From contig NZ_CP108414.1 of the NCBI RefSeq assembly GCF_035978755.1, positions 6,510,001 to 6,574,000 of the forward strand: DNA of 64,000 nucleotides, in the 5' to 3' direction. The notes beneath the pieces were generated by a model. It made no database searches. It was given only the letters and a program-made list of their open reading frames with translations, and was not told where the DNA came from. Positions 8,447 to 16,840 of the stretch are shown one piece after another. The stretch comes from Streptomyces sp. NBC_01298. Its GTDB lineage: Bacteria; Actinomycetota; Actinomycetes; Streptomycetales; Streptomycetaceae. The translations under genes and the position numbers were made by a program. Numbering within the stretch: the first letter of the stretch is position 1; the number at the start of each line of letters is the position of its first letter.

Positions 8447-9202
8447 TCAGACCCGCGGCGGCGGCACGGGCGGAGTCCCGGGCGGAGCCGGGGGCGGGAC
8501 CGGGGGCGGCGTCCCGGCCGGCGGTCGCCCCAGCGGGGCGCGGGAGCGCTCCGGGCCCCACTTGGCGCGGACCAGGCAGATCAGCATCACCGAGGCGATC
8601 GCGGCGAGGTGTTCCTTGCCCGCCAGGTTGTCCTTGAAGAGCAGCTCGCCGATCATGACCAGGATCACGACGGAGCCGGTCACGTAGGCCCGGTAGCGCC
8701 AGCAGACGTACACGGCGAGCCCGACCACCGCCGCCGAGGGCCCGGTGTCGTTGACGATCCGGTCCGAGTCGGGCAGGCCGAAGGGGTGGTCGGGGCCCAG
8801 CGAGAGCCCGATCCGCGCGTACGTGGTCCCGGCCAGGGTGGCCACGTAGCCGATGAGCAGCGTGCGCCACCAGCCGATGCAGATCTCCGAGATCCCGAAG
8901 ACGAGCAGGATCTGCGCGAGCGCCCCCCACACCGGCAGGTCCAGCGCCGGGACGAACAGCGACAGCGGGGTCCGCAGCAGGGCCAGCCAGAGCGGGTCTA
9001 CCGCCTTGACCGACCCGAGGTCCTGCACCGGCTGGAAGCCCCATGAGGTCTGCTGGACGATCTGGAAGACGGCCGTCAGGCAGACCGCGCCGAGGGTCAT
9101 CGGGATCGCCCGCCATCCGTCGCGGACGAGCGCGTCCCGGATCGTCCGGTACAGGGGCCCCCACTCGCGGCGGGCGAACCGCCGCAGTGAGGCAGTGGTC
9201 AA
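8447..9202 (-). CDS. Rhomboid-like integral membrane protein
   Basis: This 251-residue protein has about six hydrophobic segments and a Pro-rich C-terminal tail (PPPVPPPAPPG). It starts at TTG 9202, which overlaps the stop of the upstream gene (TTGA) and has GGAGAG six bases before it. The segment NDTGPSAAVVG resembles the G-x-S loop of rhomboid proteases, and GKEHLAAI contains a His in a late helix. The match is weak enough that it could be a rhomboid-fold protein without protease activity. Translational coupling to the MprF/LysX-like gene suggests a joint role in envelope lipid modification. It could equally be classified simply as a conserved membrane protein. Confidence 0.6.
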   Translation of the reverse strand: MTTASLRRFARREWGPLYRTIRDALVRDGWRAIPMTLGAVCLTAVFQIVQQTSWGFQPVQDLGSVKAVDPLWLALLRTPLSLFVPALDLPVWGALAQILLVFGISEICIGWWRTLLIGYVATLAGTTYARIGLSLGPDHPFGLPDSDRIVNDTGPSAAVVGLAVYVCWRYRAYVTGSVVILVMIGELLFKDNLAGKEHLAAIASVMLICLVRAKWGPERSRAPLGRPPAGTPPPVPPPAPPGTPPVPPPRV

Positions 9203-11172
9203 CGCTTGCTCTCCAGATGTCTGCGGTGCATCCACTTCGGCAGCCCGGGTGCTTCCAGGAAGCCCTCGGCCCGGCCCGCCGCGATCCCGATCCGCAGCAG
9301 GTCCGAACTCTTCTCGAAGAGCATGAACCGCGGTTCCCAGATCGGCCGGTATTTGGCGTTGGCCCGGTAGAGGGACTCGATCTGCCACCAGCGCGAGAAG
9401 AAGCTCAGCAGCGAGCGCCACAGACGCAGCACCGGACCGGCGCCGAGCTTCGACCCGCGCTCGAAGACGGAACGGAACATCGCGAAGTTCAGCGAGACCT
9501 GTGTGACCCCGATCTCCTTTGACCGTTCCAGGAGTTCGATGACCATGAACTCCATCAGACCGTTCTCGGAATCGCGGTCACGGCGCATCAGGTCCAGCGA
9601 GAGACCCTTGGGTCCCCAGGGCACGAAGGACAGCACGGCGCGCAGCTCGCCCTCGCCGTCGAAGCACTCCAGCATCACGCACTGGCCGTCGTCGGGATCG
9701 CCCAGCCGGCCCAGTGCCATGGAGAAGCCGCGCTCGGTCGCGCCGTCGCGCCAGTCGTCGGCGCGCAGCAGCAGCACGTCCATCTCCTCGGCCGGGATGT
9801 CGGCGTGGCGGCGGATGCGGACGGTGTATCCGGCCCGCTTGACGCGGTTGTACGCCTGGCGGACGGTGCGCATGGCGCGGCCCTCCAGGGTGAACTCGTC
9901 GGTCTCGACGATGGCCTCGTCGCCCAGCTCCAGCGCGTCCAGTCCGTGCCGGGCGTAGATCTGCCCGGCCTCCTCGCTGGCGCCCATCACGGCCGGCACC
10001 CAGCCGTGCTCGCGGGCCTCGGCCAGCCACGGGTCGATGGCGCCGGGCCAGGCCTCGGGGTCGCCGATCGGGTCGCCGGAGGCCAGTGAGACCCCGCCGA
10101 CGACGCGGTAGGTGACCGCGGCCTTGCCGGTGGGGGACCAGATGACGGACTTCTCGCGGCGCAGCGCGAAGTAGCCCAGCGAGTCGCGGTCGCCGTGCCG
10201 GGCGAGCAGCAGGCGCAGCTTCTCCTCGTCCTCCTCGCCGAGCGGGTCCACGGCGCGGCGCGAGCGGAAGGCCGCGAAGAGGACGGCGAGCAGCAGCAGC
10301 GTGGACATGACGTTGATCGCCACGTCCACCCAGCCCGGCGTGGTGATCGTGTTGTACGCCTTGTCGTCCGGGGCCAGGGTGACCAGCCGCATCACGCCGT
10401 ACCGCCAGCGGGCCAGGAACGTGGCGTCCGCGGCGTCCGGGTCGGTGTTGGTCGCGCCGACGAGCAGGGCGGCGACCAGCGAGGTCACGAGCAGGCCGAC
10501 GGAGGCGACCAGGCTGGCCAGCAGCGGGTTGGAGCGGTCGCCCTTGGCGTAGAACTCCCGGCGGCCCAGCAGCAGGGCGCCGACGAAGAGCGCGGTCAGC
10601 CCGAAGGCCACCCAGTTCTGCGGGTGGACCCGGAACTCCGGGTAGCAGAACTCGTACCCGCCCCCCGAGCACGGGGTGAAGGAGGCGACGGCCGCCATCG
10701 TGAAGGCCGCCAGCAGCAGCCCGCTGAGCACCAGGTTCAGGATCCAGGCGGCGCGTTTGCGGCGGCCCATGGTGACGGTGAGCAGCAGCGAGAAGGCCGC
10801 GGAGGCGAAGCCCGCCGTGAGCAGGTACGGGGTGTAGAAATCGGCGGTGCTGTGCCGGCGCAGGTCCTGGCCGAGCGAGAACCACACCGCGCTGAGCAGG
10901 TTGACGAAGGTGACGGCGCGCAAGTACCACACCGCGAAGGTGGCGCTGCGCCGCGAGCGGACGCTTCCCCGGCCGTTCTCCCGGCCGTTCTCACGGCCGT
11001 TTTCCCGACCGGGAGACGCGGCTTCCTGGCCGTTCCCCCGGCCGTTCGCCGGGGTGCCGGCCTGGGTGTTCCCCCGCCCGCCCGCCGGATTGTCTCTGCC
11101 GTTCGGATCCCCACCGGTTCCTCGGTCGGTCTTCCGATCGGTCTCTGCGCTGGTCAAACGGACCTCTCCCAT
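9199..11172 (-). CDS. MprF/LysX-type phosphatidylglycerol lysyltransferase-domain protein
   Basis: This 657-residue protein has an unusual N-terminal 80 residues rich in Asn, Gly, Arg and Glu, with NGRE repeated three times. About six transmembrane segments follow (roughly residues 80-310), then a C-terminal DUF2156/MprF domain. Visible landmarks of that domain are LGYFALRREKSVIWSP, GGVSLASGDPIGDP, VRQAYNRVKRAGY, MLECFDGEGELRAVLSF and a late RYRANAKYRPIWEPRF-like segment (SLYRANAKYRPIWEP). MprF domains transfer lysine or alanine from aminoacyl-tRNA to phosphatidylglycerol, lowering surface charge. The start is ATG 11172 with no strong ribosome site; a downstream GTG at VRLTSAE is possible. 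No lysyl-tRNA synthetase domain is fused, unlike mycobacterial LysX. Confidence 0.8.
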   Translation of the reverse strand: MGEVRLTSAETDRKTDRGTGGDPNGRDNPAGGRGNTQAGTPANGRGNGQEAASPGRENGRENGRENGRGSVRSRRSATFAVWYLRAVTFVNLLSAVWFSLGQDLRRHSTADFYTPYLLTAGFASAAFSLLLTVTMGRRKRAAWILNLVLSGLLLAAFTMAAVASFTPCSGGGYEFCYPEFRVHPQNWVAFGLTALFVGALLLGRREFYAKGDRSNPLLASLVASVGLLVTSLVAALLVGATNTDPDAADATFLARWRYGVMRLVTLAPDDKAYNTITTPGWVDVAINVMSTLLLLAVLFAAFRSRRAVDPLGEEDEEKLRLLLARHGDRDSLGYFALRREKSVIWSPTGKAAVTYRVVGGVSLASGDPIGDPEAWPGAIDPWLAEAREHGWVPAVMGASEEAGQIYARHGLDALELGDEAIVETDEFTLEGRAMRTVRQAYNRVKRAGYTVRIRRHADIPAEEMDVLLLRADDWRDGATERGFSMALGRLGDPDDGQCVMLECFDGEGELRAVLSFVPWGPKGLSLDLMRRDRDSENGLMEFMVIELLERSKEIGVTQVSLNFAMFRSVFERGSKLGAGPVLRLWRSLLSFFSRWWQIESLYRANAKYRPIWEPRFMLFEKSSDLLRIGIAAGRAEGFLEAPGLPKWMHRRHLESKR

Positions 11173-11255
11173 AAAAAGCGATGATATGGGGCATCGCGGT
11201 CCGTGCTGGGGTCCCTGAGGGCCGCGGCCTGGTCAGGACCGCGGGCCCCGGTGAC

Positions 11256-12317
11256 TCATTCGGTCGGCTCGGCCGCTCGTTCCGGGAGTTCCGCCGCGAG
11301 TGCGGCGGCCGCCTGGACGAGGGGGAGAGCCAGCAGCGCCCCGGTTCCTTCTCCCACAGTGACGCCGTGGTCGAGCACGGGGTTGAGCGCCATCCGGTCC
11401 AGGGCCTTCGCCTGGCCCGGCTCCCCGCTGGCCTGTCCGGCCAGCCACCAGTCCGGGGCGCGGAAGGCGGCCCGCTGGGCCACCAGCCCGCAGGCCGCCG
11501 AGACGACCCCGTCGAGGATGACGGGGGTGCGGCGCACCGCGCACTGGAGCAGGAAGCCGGTGATCGCCGCGACGTCGGCCCCGCCGACGGTGGCGAGCAG
11601 CGCGACCTGATCGCCGAGGACGGGCCGGGCGCGTCGCAGCGCGTCGCGGATCGCCGCGCACTTGCGCATCCAGGTCAGGTCGTCGATCGGCATGCCGCCG
11701 CGGCCGGTGACCACGGAGGCGTCGGTGCCGCAGAGGGCGGCGACGAGGGTCGCGGCGACGGTGGTCCCCCCGACGCTCAGGTCGCCCAGCACGATCAGAT
11801 CGGTCCCCGAGTCGGCCTCCTCGTCGGCGATCTGCATCCCGAGGCGCAGCGCGGCCCGTGCCTCCTCGGTCGTCAGCGCGTCCTCGACGTCGATCCGCCC
11901 GCTGCCGCGCCGGACGCGGTGCTTGGTGACCTCCTGGGGCAGCAGGTCGAGATGGCAGTCCAGGCCGGCGTCGACGATCCGCACGGAGGCGCCGAGCCGC
12001 GCGGCCAGGATCGCCACCGGGCTGCGCCCGTCCAGGACGGCCCGCACCAGCTCGTGGGCGCTGCCCGCGGGACGTACGGAGACCCCCTCGGAGGCCACCC
12101 CGTGGTCCGCGGCGAACAGCACGACGCGCGGCCGCTCGATCGGCTTGACCGGTACCCGGCCCTGCGCGGCGGCGAGCCACTCGGCGAGTTCGTCGAGCCG
12201 CCCCAGCGCCCCGACCGGCACGGCCAGCCGTTCACGGCGTTCCTCGGCGTCACGCCGGACGCCCCCGTCGGGGCGCTCGATCAGATCGGAGAAGTCGTCG
12301 AGATTCAGCGTGGTCAT
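11256..12317 (-). CDS. cobT: Nicotinate-nucleotide--dimethylbenzimidazole phosphoribosyltransferase
   Basis: CobT activates the lower ligand of cobalamin by moving phosphoribose from nicotinate mononucleotide to dimethylbenzimidazole. The 353-residue length fits the family. Family segments are visible: LGRLDELAEWLA, VVLFAADHGVASEGVS, IVDAGLD, GDLSVGGTTVAA, TVGGADVAAITGF, PVILDGVVSAA, and a C-terminal VTVGEGTGALLALPL with the catalytic Glu. It starts at ATG 12317. cobU lies 74 bp upstream on the same strand, so the two probably share a transcript. cobS is about 5 kb away on the other strand. Confidence 0.95.
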   Translation of the reverse strand: MTTLNLDDFSDLIERPDGGVRRDAEERRERLAVPVGALGRLDELAEWLAAAQGRVPVKPIERPRVVLFAADHGVASEGVSVRPAGSAHELVRAVLDGRSPVAILAARLGASVRIVDAGLDCHLDLLPQEVTKHRVRRGSGRIDVEDALTTEEARAALRLGMQIADEEADSGTDLIVLGDLSVGGTTVAATLVAALCGTDASVVTGRGGMPIDDLTWMRKCAAIRDALRRARPVLGDQVALLATVGGADVAAITGFLLQCAVRRTPVILDGVVSAACGLVAQRAAFRAPDWWLAGQASGEPGQAKALDRMALNPVLDHGVTVGEGTGALLALPLVQAAAALAAELPERAAEPTE

Positions 12318-12391
12318 TTGCCAGAGGGTACAGCGGCTCCCCGCGGCGCCCGAACGGTCCGTGCGCCACCTTTCACCGCCGGTCCCCGCGG

Positions 12392-13597
12392 CTACTGCTT
12401 CAGGACCAGCGCCTGCCCCGCCACCACCAGCAGGACGTGCTCGCACTCCCCGGCGACCCCCGCGTTCAGCCGCCCCAGCTCGTCGCGGAACCGGCGCCCC
12501 GACGCGGTCGCGGGGACGATGCCGGAGCCGACCTCGTTGCTGACCAGCACCACCGGCCTGCGGGTCGCGCGGACGGCCGCCACCAGCGACGCCGTCCGTT
12601 CCCGCAGCTCCGCGGCGCCCTTGTCGGCCCACACCGCGTCGTCCCAGGCGCCGGCCCGGTCCATCGCGTCCGTGAGCCACAGCGCCAGGCAGTCGATGAG
12701 CAGCGCCGGCCCCTCCTGCTCCAGCAGCGGCACCAGATCGCAGGTCTCCACCGTCCGCCAGGACGAGGCCCGGCGCTCACGGTGCAGCCCGACCCGCGCG
12801 GCCCACTCCGAGTCGCCCTCGCGCGTACCGCCCGTGGCCACGTAGACGACCTCCGGGTAGCCGGTCAGCCGGCGCTCGGCCTCGTACGATTTGCCCGACC
12901 GGGCCCCGCCCAGGACCAGGGTCCGCCGCGGCACCTCGGGCGCCGGCCGGTACTCCCCGGCCGCCACCGTGGTGCCGTCCGCCACCGTCCGCGCGCCCGC
13001 GGCGGCGCACCGGCGCTCCAGTTCCGCTCCCGGCGGGGTGTCGTGGTCCAGGTGGACCGCGATCACGTCGGTGGCCGGGCCCAGCGCGCCGCTGGCCCGC
13101 AGCCGCGCCAGCGCCTCCGGGCGGCCCAGCACGTCCGCGAGGACCACGTCGTACGGCCGCCGCCCGGTGGTGCCGGCGGTCCCGGCCGGGGCCCCGCCCG
13201 GCGGGAGGTACAGCATCCGGGCACCGTCCGGCCCGGTCACCTCGTACCCGGTGCCCGGCGCGTCCATCGGCACGGCCCGCACCCGGTGCCCGGAGATCAC
13301 CGCGAGCTCCCGCCCGTCCGGCACCCGCCCGGCCGCCGGCAGCCCCGGCGGCAGCTCCACGGGCGGACCGTCGTGCGGGTGGGTCAGCAGGACCTGCCGT
13401 ACGGCGGCCAGCGAATGCCCCGCCCGGGCGCCGGCGAGCACCGCCCCGGGGGTCAGGTCCAGCAGCAGCGCCCCGTCCACGAGCACGGAGGTGGCGGCGC
13501 GCGCCCGGGGCCCCACGGAGAGCGCGCACGCGGCGCAGGGACAGCCGGGGCGGGGCAGTCCTTCGGGTGTGCCGGTGCCGAGCAGAGTGAGTTCCAC
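12392..13597 (-). CDS. cobU: CobU with an N-terminal metallo-beta-lactamase-like domain
   Basis: This 401-residue protein starts at GTG 13597, seven bases after GGAGGA. The C-terminal ~170 residues are CobU, the adenosylcobinamide kinase/guanylyltransferase. They carry the P-loop LVLGGARSGKSYEAE, the VYVATG motif, the nucleotidyl-accepting region HRERR, and LVSNEVGSGIVP. The N-terminal ~225 residues begin LTLLGTGTPEGLPRPGCPCAAC. This is the start of metallo-beta-lactamase-fold proteins of the PhnP/PqqB type, and LLTHPHDG sits where those carry HxHxDH. The final His of that motif is missing here, and VIAVHLDHDT appears further on, so metal binding may be reduced. The fusion suggests an extra hydrolase or scaffold function in lower-ligand assembly. 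Confidence 0.9.
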   Translation of the reverse strand: MELTLLGTGTPEGLPRPGCPCAACALSVGPRARAATSVLVDGALLLDLTPGAVLAGARAGHSLAAVRQVLLTHPHDGPPVELPPGLPAAGRVPDGRELAVISGHRVRAVPMDAPGTGYEVTGPDGARMLYLPPGGAPAGTAGTTGRRPYDVVLADVLGRPEALARLRASGALGPATDVIAVHLDHDTPPGAELERRCAAAGARTVADGTTVAAGEYRPAPEVPRRTLVLGGARSGKSYEAERRLTGYPEVVYVATGGTREGDSEWAARVGLHRERRASSWRTVETCDLVPLLEQEGPALLIDCLALWLTDAMDRAGAWDDAVWADKGAAELRERTASLVAAVRATRRPVVLVSNEVGSGIVPATASGRRFRDELGRLNAGVAGECEHVLLVVAGQALVLKQ

Positions 13598-13701
13598 AGG
13601 ATGATCCTCCCGCGTCGCCGGGACTGCTGCGCGCCCGGTTAGTCTGCGGGCACACTCAAGGCGACAAGCGTGTGAGAAGCGGACGAGCAACGGAGGCGGA
13701 C

Positions 13702-13914
13702 ATGGCGTGGACGTGGCGGTTCGAGACGGCCGACGGCAGTGAGACGAGCCCGTCGGTGGTGCCGGAGGAGTTCACCACGCAGGGGGACGCCGAGTCGTGG
13801 ATCGGCGAGTACTGGAAGGACCTGCTGGAGGGCGGTACCGAACAGGTGAAGCTGTCCGACGACAGCGGGGTCCAGCTCTACACGATGAGCCTGCGCGAGG
13901 CCGCGGAACTTTAA
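13702..13914 (+). CDS. Small conserved hypothetical protein (70 aa)
   Basis: This short acidic protein (MAWTWRFE..., 70 residues) starts at ATG 13702, with GGAGG five bases upstream. It has no membrane segment and no signal peptide. The pattern WRFETADG...EEFTTQGDAESWIGEYWKDLL suggests a small folded domain, and I do not recognise its function. It is divergent from cobU and convergent with the methyltransferase gene. The strong hairpin at 13983-14016 separates them. Confidence 0.75.
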   Translation: MAWTWRFETADGSETSPSVVPEEFTTQGDAESWIGEYWKDLLEGGTEQVKLSDDSGVQLYTMSLREAAEL

Positions 13915-13982
13915 CCGGCGCTGACCGGCGCCTACCGGCGTTGACCGGTTCCGGCCGGTTCCGCTCAGCGCCGGCCGGGTAC

Positions 13983-14016
13983 GCGAGAGCCCGGACCCCC
14001 TCGAGGGGGTCCGGGC
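13983..14016. terminator. 34-bp perfect palindrome, bidirectional terminator
   Basis: Two perfect 17-base arms meet at CTC/GAG with no loop. The palindrome lies between the converging small gene (ends 13914) and methyltransferase gene (ends 14046). There is no T run, as is usual for Streptomyces terminators. Upstream, 13915-13975 holds several imperfect ACCGGCGYYG repeats. Confidence 0.75.
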
Positions 14017-14045
14017 TCTGCCGTGCGAAGGGCGGGCTCGGGCGC

Positions 14046-14861
14046 TCAGCCCCGTACGCCGCACAGGTGAAGCAGCGCGGCGACCCCGCGGTAGGGGTCG
14101 GTCCGCCCGGCGCGGTCCTCGGCGGCGAGCAGCCGCTCCAGTTCCGCGTCGGCGGGGAGCTCGTTCGCGGCCTCGGTGCCGTCGGTGAAGACGCGTACGC
14201 CGTACCAGGTCTGCAGCGGGGCGCCGATCCCGGACAGGGTCGCGGTCAGCGTGGCCAGCCGGTCGGCGCGCACGTCCAGGCCCAGCCGGTTCGTGTAGTC
14301 GACGCCGTCGAAGGAGGCCAGCGCGGCCGTCCAGTCGCCGTGCAGACCGGGCCGCATGGCGAGGGCGTCGCCGTTGCGCACCAGCAGGGACAGCAGCCCG
14401 CCGGGGGCCAGCATCCGGGCGAGCCCGGCGAGCATGGCGTCCGGCTCGGGGACGTACATGAGCACGCCGTGGCAGAGCACGACGTCGAAGCTGCCCGGCA
14501 GGAAGTGCGCGCCGGTCTCCCGGCCGTCGCCCTCCATGAGGCGGACGCGGTCCTGGATCCCGGGGGGCTCGGCGGCCAGCACCTCGCGGGCGACGGCCAG
14601 CATCGCCGGATCCTGCTCCAGCCCGGTCACCATGTGCCCGGCGCGGGCCAGGCGCAGTGCCTGCGTGCCCTGGCCCATGCCGACGTCGAGGACGCGCAGC
14701 CGCTGTCCCACGGGGAAGCGGTGCGCGATCTGCTCGTCTACCTGACGGCCGACGAGTTCCTGGCGCACCGCGTTGCGGAGCCCGCCCAGGCCTTCCAGCC
14801 ACAGCCGGGCCCCGTCCGCGAAGCCACCCCCGCCGAACGCTCCGGGCGTTCCTCGGCTCAG
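14046..14861 (-). CDS. SAM-dependent methyltransferase (class I)
   Basis: This is a Rossmann-fold methyltransferase with motif I VLDVGMGQGTQAL, the acidic loop TGLEQDPAML, motif II-like FDVVLCHGVLMYVPEPDAML and the motif III-like LAPGGLLSLLVRNGDAL. It resembles the SmtA/UbiE-like group; the substrate is not predictable. The start is uncertain. The conserved-looking FADGARLWLEGLGGLRNAV region lies upstream of the first GTG (14768). The only nearby candidate that keeps it is a CTG at 14861, which overlaps the stop of the DUF3043 gene (CTGA) and follows GGGGAA. The gene ends close to the 34-bp palindrome. Confidence 0.8.
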   Translation of the reverse strand: MSRGTPGAFGGGGFADGARLWLEGLGGLRNAVRQELVGRQVDEQIAHRFPVGQRLRVLDVGMGQGTQALRLARAGHMVTGLEQDPAMLAVAREVLAAEPPGIQDRVRLMEGDGRETGAHFLPGSFDVVLCHGVLMYVPEPDAMLAGLARMLAPGGLLSLLVRNGDALAMRPGLHGDWTAALASFDGVDYTNRLGLDVRADRLATLTATLSGIGAPLQTWYGVRVFTDGTEAANELPADAELERLLAAEDRAGRTDPYRGVAALLHLCGVRG

Positions 14862-15457
14862 GGCCGTTCCCCGCGCTTGACCTGCGGCTTCGGCAGCCGA
14901 AGCCGGCGCATCTGGAGGGTGCGCATCAGGCCGTACGCGACGGCGCCGCGCTTGGGCTCGTCCGGGAAGCGCTGGTTCAGGGCCTTGCGCAGGCGGAAGA
15001 ACATGCCGACGGAGTCGACGAGGATCAGCGCGATCACGCCGAGCCACAGCAGCAGCGCGATGTTCTGGAGGGACGACACCCGCACCATGCTCAGCACCAG
15101 GATGATCACGGCCAGCGGCAGGAACATCTCGGCGACGGAGAAGCGGGAGTCCACGAAGTCGCGCACGTACCGGCGCACGGGACCCTTGTCCCGGTTGGGC
15201 AGATAACGCTCGTCGCCATTGGCGAGGGCTTCGCGCTGCTTGGTCATCTCGACCCGGCGGCGCTCACGAGCCCGCTTGGCATCCTCCTTGCGGTTGCCGG
15301 TCGAAGCCACCACTGCCTTGCGCTGCGACTGGGCCACAGCACGCTTCGGCGTCGGGCGGCCCTTCGGGGCCTGAGGGTCACGGGACTGGGAGAGGTCGGC
15401 GCTCACCTTGTCGGTGGCGGCGTCCTTCTCTTCCTTGGAGGATCGGCTACCAAACAC
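14858..15457 (-). CDS. DUF3043 integral membrane protein
   Basis: This 199-residue protein starts at GTG 15457 (MFGSRSSKEEKD). The first ~105 residues are highly charged and rich in Lys/Arg/Glu, with ERRRVEMTKQREALANGDERYLP typical of DUF3043 proteins of Actinobacteria. Two hydrophobic segments follow (AEMFLPLAVIILVLSMV and IALLLWLGVIALILVDSVGM) and then a basic C-terminal tail. Its function is unknown. It is divergent from pspA, with a 241-bp shared upstream region (15458-15698), and is coupled to the methyltransferase gene by overlap. Confidence 0.85.
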   Translation of the reverse strand: MFGSRSSKEEKDAATDKVSADLSQSRDPQAPKGRPTPKRAVAQSQRKAVVASTGNRKEDAKRARERRRVEMTKQREALANGDERYLPNRDKGPVRRYVRDFVDSRFSVAEMFLPLAVIILVLSMVRVSSLQNIALLLWLGVIALILVDSVGMFFRLRKALNQRFPDEPKRGAVAYGLMRTLQMRRLRLPKPQVKRGERP

Positions 15458-15698
15458 AAACCCAAGGGTACGTGGTTGCGGGCACGCGCCCCATCCCGGA
15501 GGGGAACGATCCGGCAACGGCGGGCGTCCTTCCTGAGGGGAGCACCTACTCCTTACGCCCTACACGGCGGACGAGCAGTCGTCCTGGAGGAGGAGCGCAT
15601 CCCCGCTCGAACAGTGCGGTAATAGAGGCAGGGCCCGTACTGTGGGTCTTGTTGGTGACCAGGAGCGAAGTCCGTCTAGAAGGGGGCGCGCGAAGCCC

Positions 15699-16490
15699 AT
15701 GAGCGGTGTCATGAAGCGTATGGGGATGATCTTCCGCGCGAAGGCGAACAAGGCCCTGGACCGGGCCGAGGACCCGCGCGAAACCCTCGACTACTCGTAC
15801 CAGAAGCAGCTCGAGCTGCTTCAGAAGGTACGCCGCGGCGTCGCCGACGTGGCGACCTCCCGCAAGCGGCTGGAGCTGCAGCTGAACCAGCTCCAGGGCC
15901 AGTCCAGCAAGCTGGAGGACCAGGGCCGCAAGGCGCTGGCCCTGGGTCGCGAGGACCTGGCCCGCGAGGCCCTGTCCCGCCGCGCCTCGCTGCAGCAGCA
16001 GGTCAGCGACCTGGAGGTGCAGCACCAGACCCTCCAGGGCGAGGAGGAGAAGCTGACCCTCGCCGCGCAGCGGCTCCAGGCCAAGGTGGACGCCTTCCGC
16101 ACGAAGAAGGAGACCATCAAGGCCACGTACACGGCCGCCCAGGCGCAGACGCGGATCGCCGAGTCCTTCTCCGGCATCTCCGAGGAGATGAGCGACGTCG
16201 GCCTCGCCATCCAGCGCGCCGAGGACAAGACGGCGCAGCTCCAGGCCCGCGCCGGCGCGATCGACGAACTGCTCGCCTCCGGAGCGCTCAGCGACGCCAG
16301 CGGGCTCGCCAAGGACGACCTCCAGGCCGAGCTGGACCGCATCTCGGGCGGTTCGGACGTGGAGTTGGAGCTCCAGCGCATGAAGGCCGAGCTGGCGGGC
16401 GGCCCCTCCGCCCAGAATCCGGCCATCGAGGGCGGCGCCCCGGGCGCCGGCCAGCAGCCGCAGACCCAGAACCGGTTCGACAAGCAGTAG
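15699..16490 (+). CDS. pspA: PspA/IM30 family membrane-stress protein
   Basis: This 263-residue protein is almost entirely alpha-helical coiled coil, with the PspA start MKRMGMIFRAKANKALDRAEDPRETLDYSY. Heptad-rich LQNQL/LEDQ/EEKLTLAAQRLQAKVD segments follow, and then a disordered Gly/Gln-rich tail. PspA-family proteins polymerise on the inner membrane leaflet to repair or buffer damage. It starts at ATG 15699; ATG 15711 is an alternative. The pspAA gene lies 13 bp downstream, so the two form one unit. The 241-bp upstream gap has no obvious operator that I can name. Confidence 0.93.
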   Translation: MSGVMKRMGMIFRAKANKALDRAEDPRETLDYSYQKQLELLQKVRRGVADVATSRKRLELQLNQLQGQSSKLEDQGRKALALGREDLAREALSRRASLQQQVSDLEVQHQTLQGEEEKLTLAAQRLQAKVDAFRTKKETIKATYTAAQAQTRIAESFSGISEEMSDVGLAIQRAEDKTAQLQARAGAIDELLASGALSDASGLAKDDLQAELDRISGGSDVELELQRMKAELAGGPSAQNPAIEGGAPGAGQQPQTQNRFDKQ

Positions 16491-16503
16491 GACGGGGCCC
16501 GTC

Positions 16504-16782
16504 ATGATTGTCCGCATCATGGGGGAAGGTCAGGTGGAGCTGGCGGACGGCCACCTCACCGAGCTCAACGAGCTGGACGACGAACTGCTCGCGGAGATGG
16601 AGAGCGGTGACGAGGAGGGCTTCCGGCGCACGCTGGGCGAGCTGCTCGCCGCCGTACGGCGGCTCGGCGAGCCGCTGCCCGACGAGGCGCTGGAGCCGTC
16701 CGAGCTGATCCTGCCCGCCCCCGACGCCACGCTGGACGAGGTGCGGGAGATGCTCCGCGACGACGGGCTGATTCCGGGCTGA
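16504..16782 (+). CDS. pspAA: PspA-associated protein PspAA
   Basis: This acidic protein has 92 residues and begins MIVRIMGEGQVELADGHL. That is the pattern of the PspA-associated domain (PspAA) found next to pspA in Actinobacteria. It has many Glu/Asp and two short helical segments. It lies 13 bp after pspA on the same strand, so co-expression is likely. Its exact role is not established; a PspA partner or regulator is the usual inference. It ends close to the bidirectional terminator at 16802-16837. Confidence 0.85.
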   Translation: MIVRIMGEGQVELADGHLTELNELDDELLAEMESGDEEGFRRTLGELLAAVRRLGEPLPDEALEPSELILPAPDATLDEVREMLRDDGLIPG

Positions 16783-16801
16783 CCGCGCGCCGACCGGAAG
16801 A

Positions 16802-16837
16802 AGAAGGTCCCGTCCCCCATGGGGGACGGGACCTTCT
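16802..16837. terminator. 36-bp perfect palindrome between converging genes
   Basis: Two perfect 18-base arms centre on CCATGG. The palindrome sits between the stop of pspAA (16782) and the stop of the opposite-strand membrane gene (16841). It can serve both transcripts. Confidence 0.85.
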
Positions 16838-16840
16838 CCG

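Noticed and set aside
10960..11110. CRISPR-like short repeats in the MprF-like gene start
   Set aside because: The repeats are adjacent, in frame, and encode NGRE; there are no spacers and no cas genes.
11181..12845. Long plus-strand open frame (554 codons) opposite cobT and cobU
   Set aside because: It is antisense to two clear enzymes, has no family motif, and is rich in Arg/Gly/Pro/His as expected for a shadow frame in high-G+C DNA.
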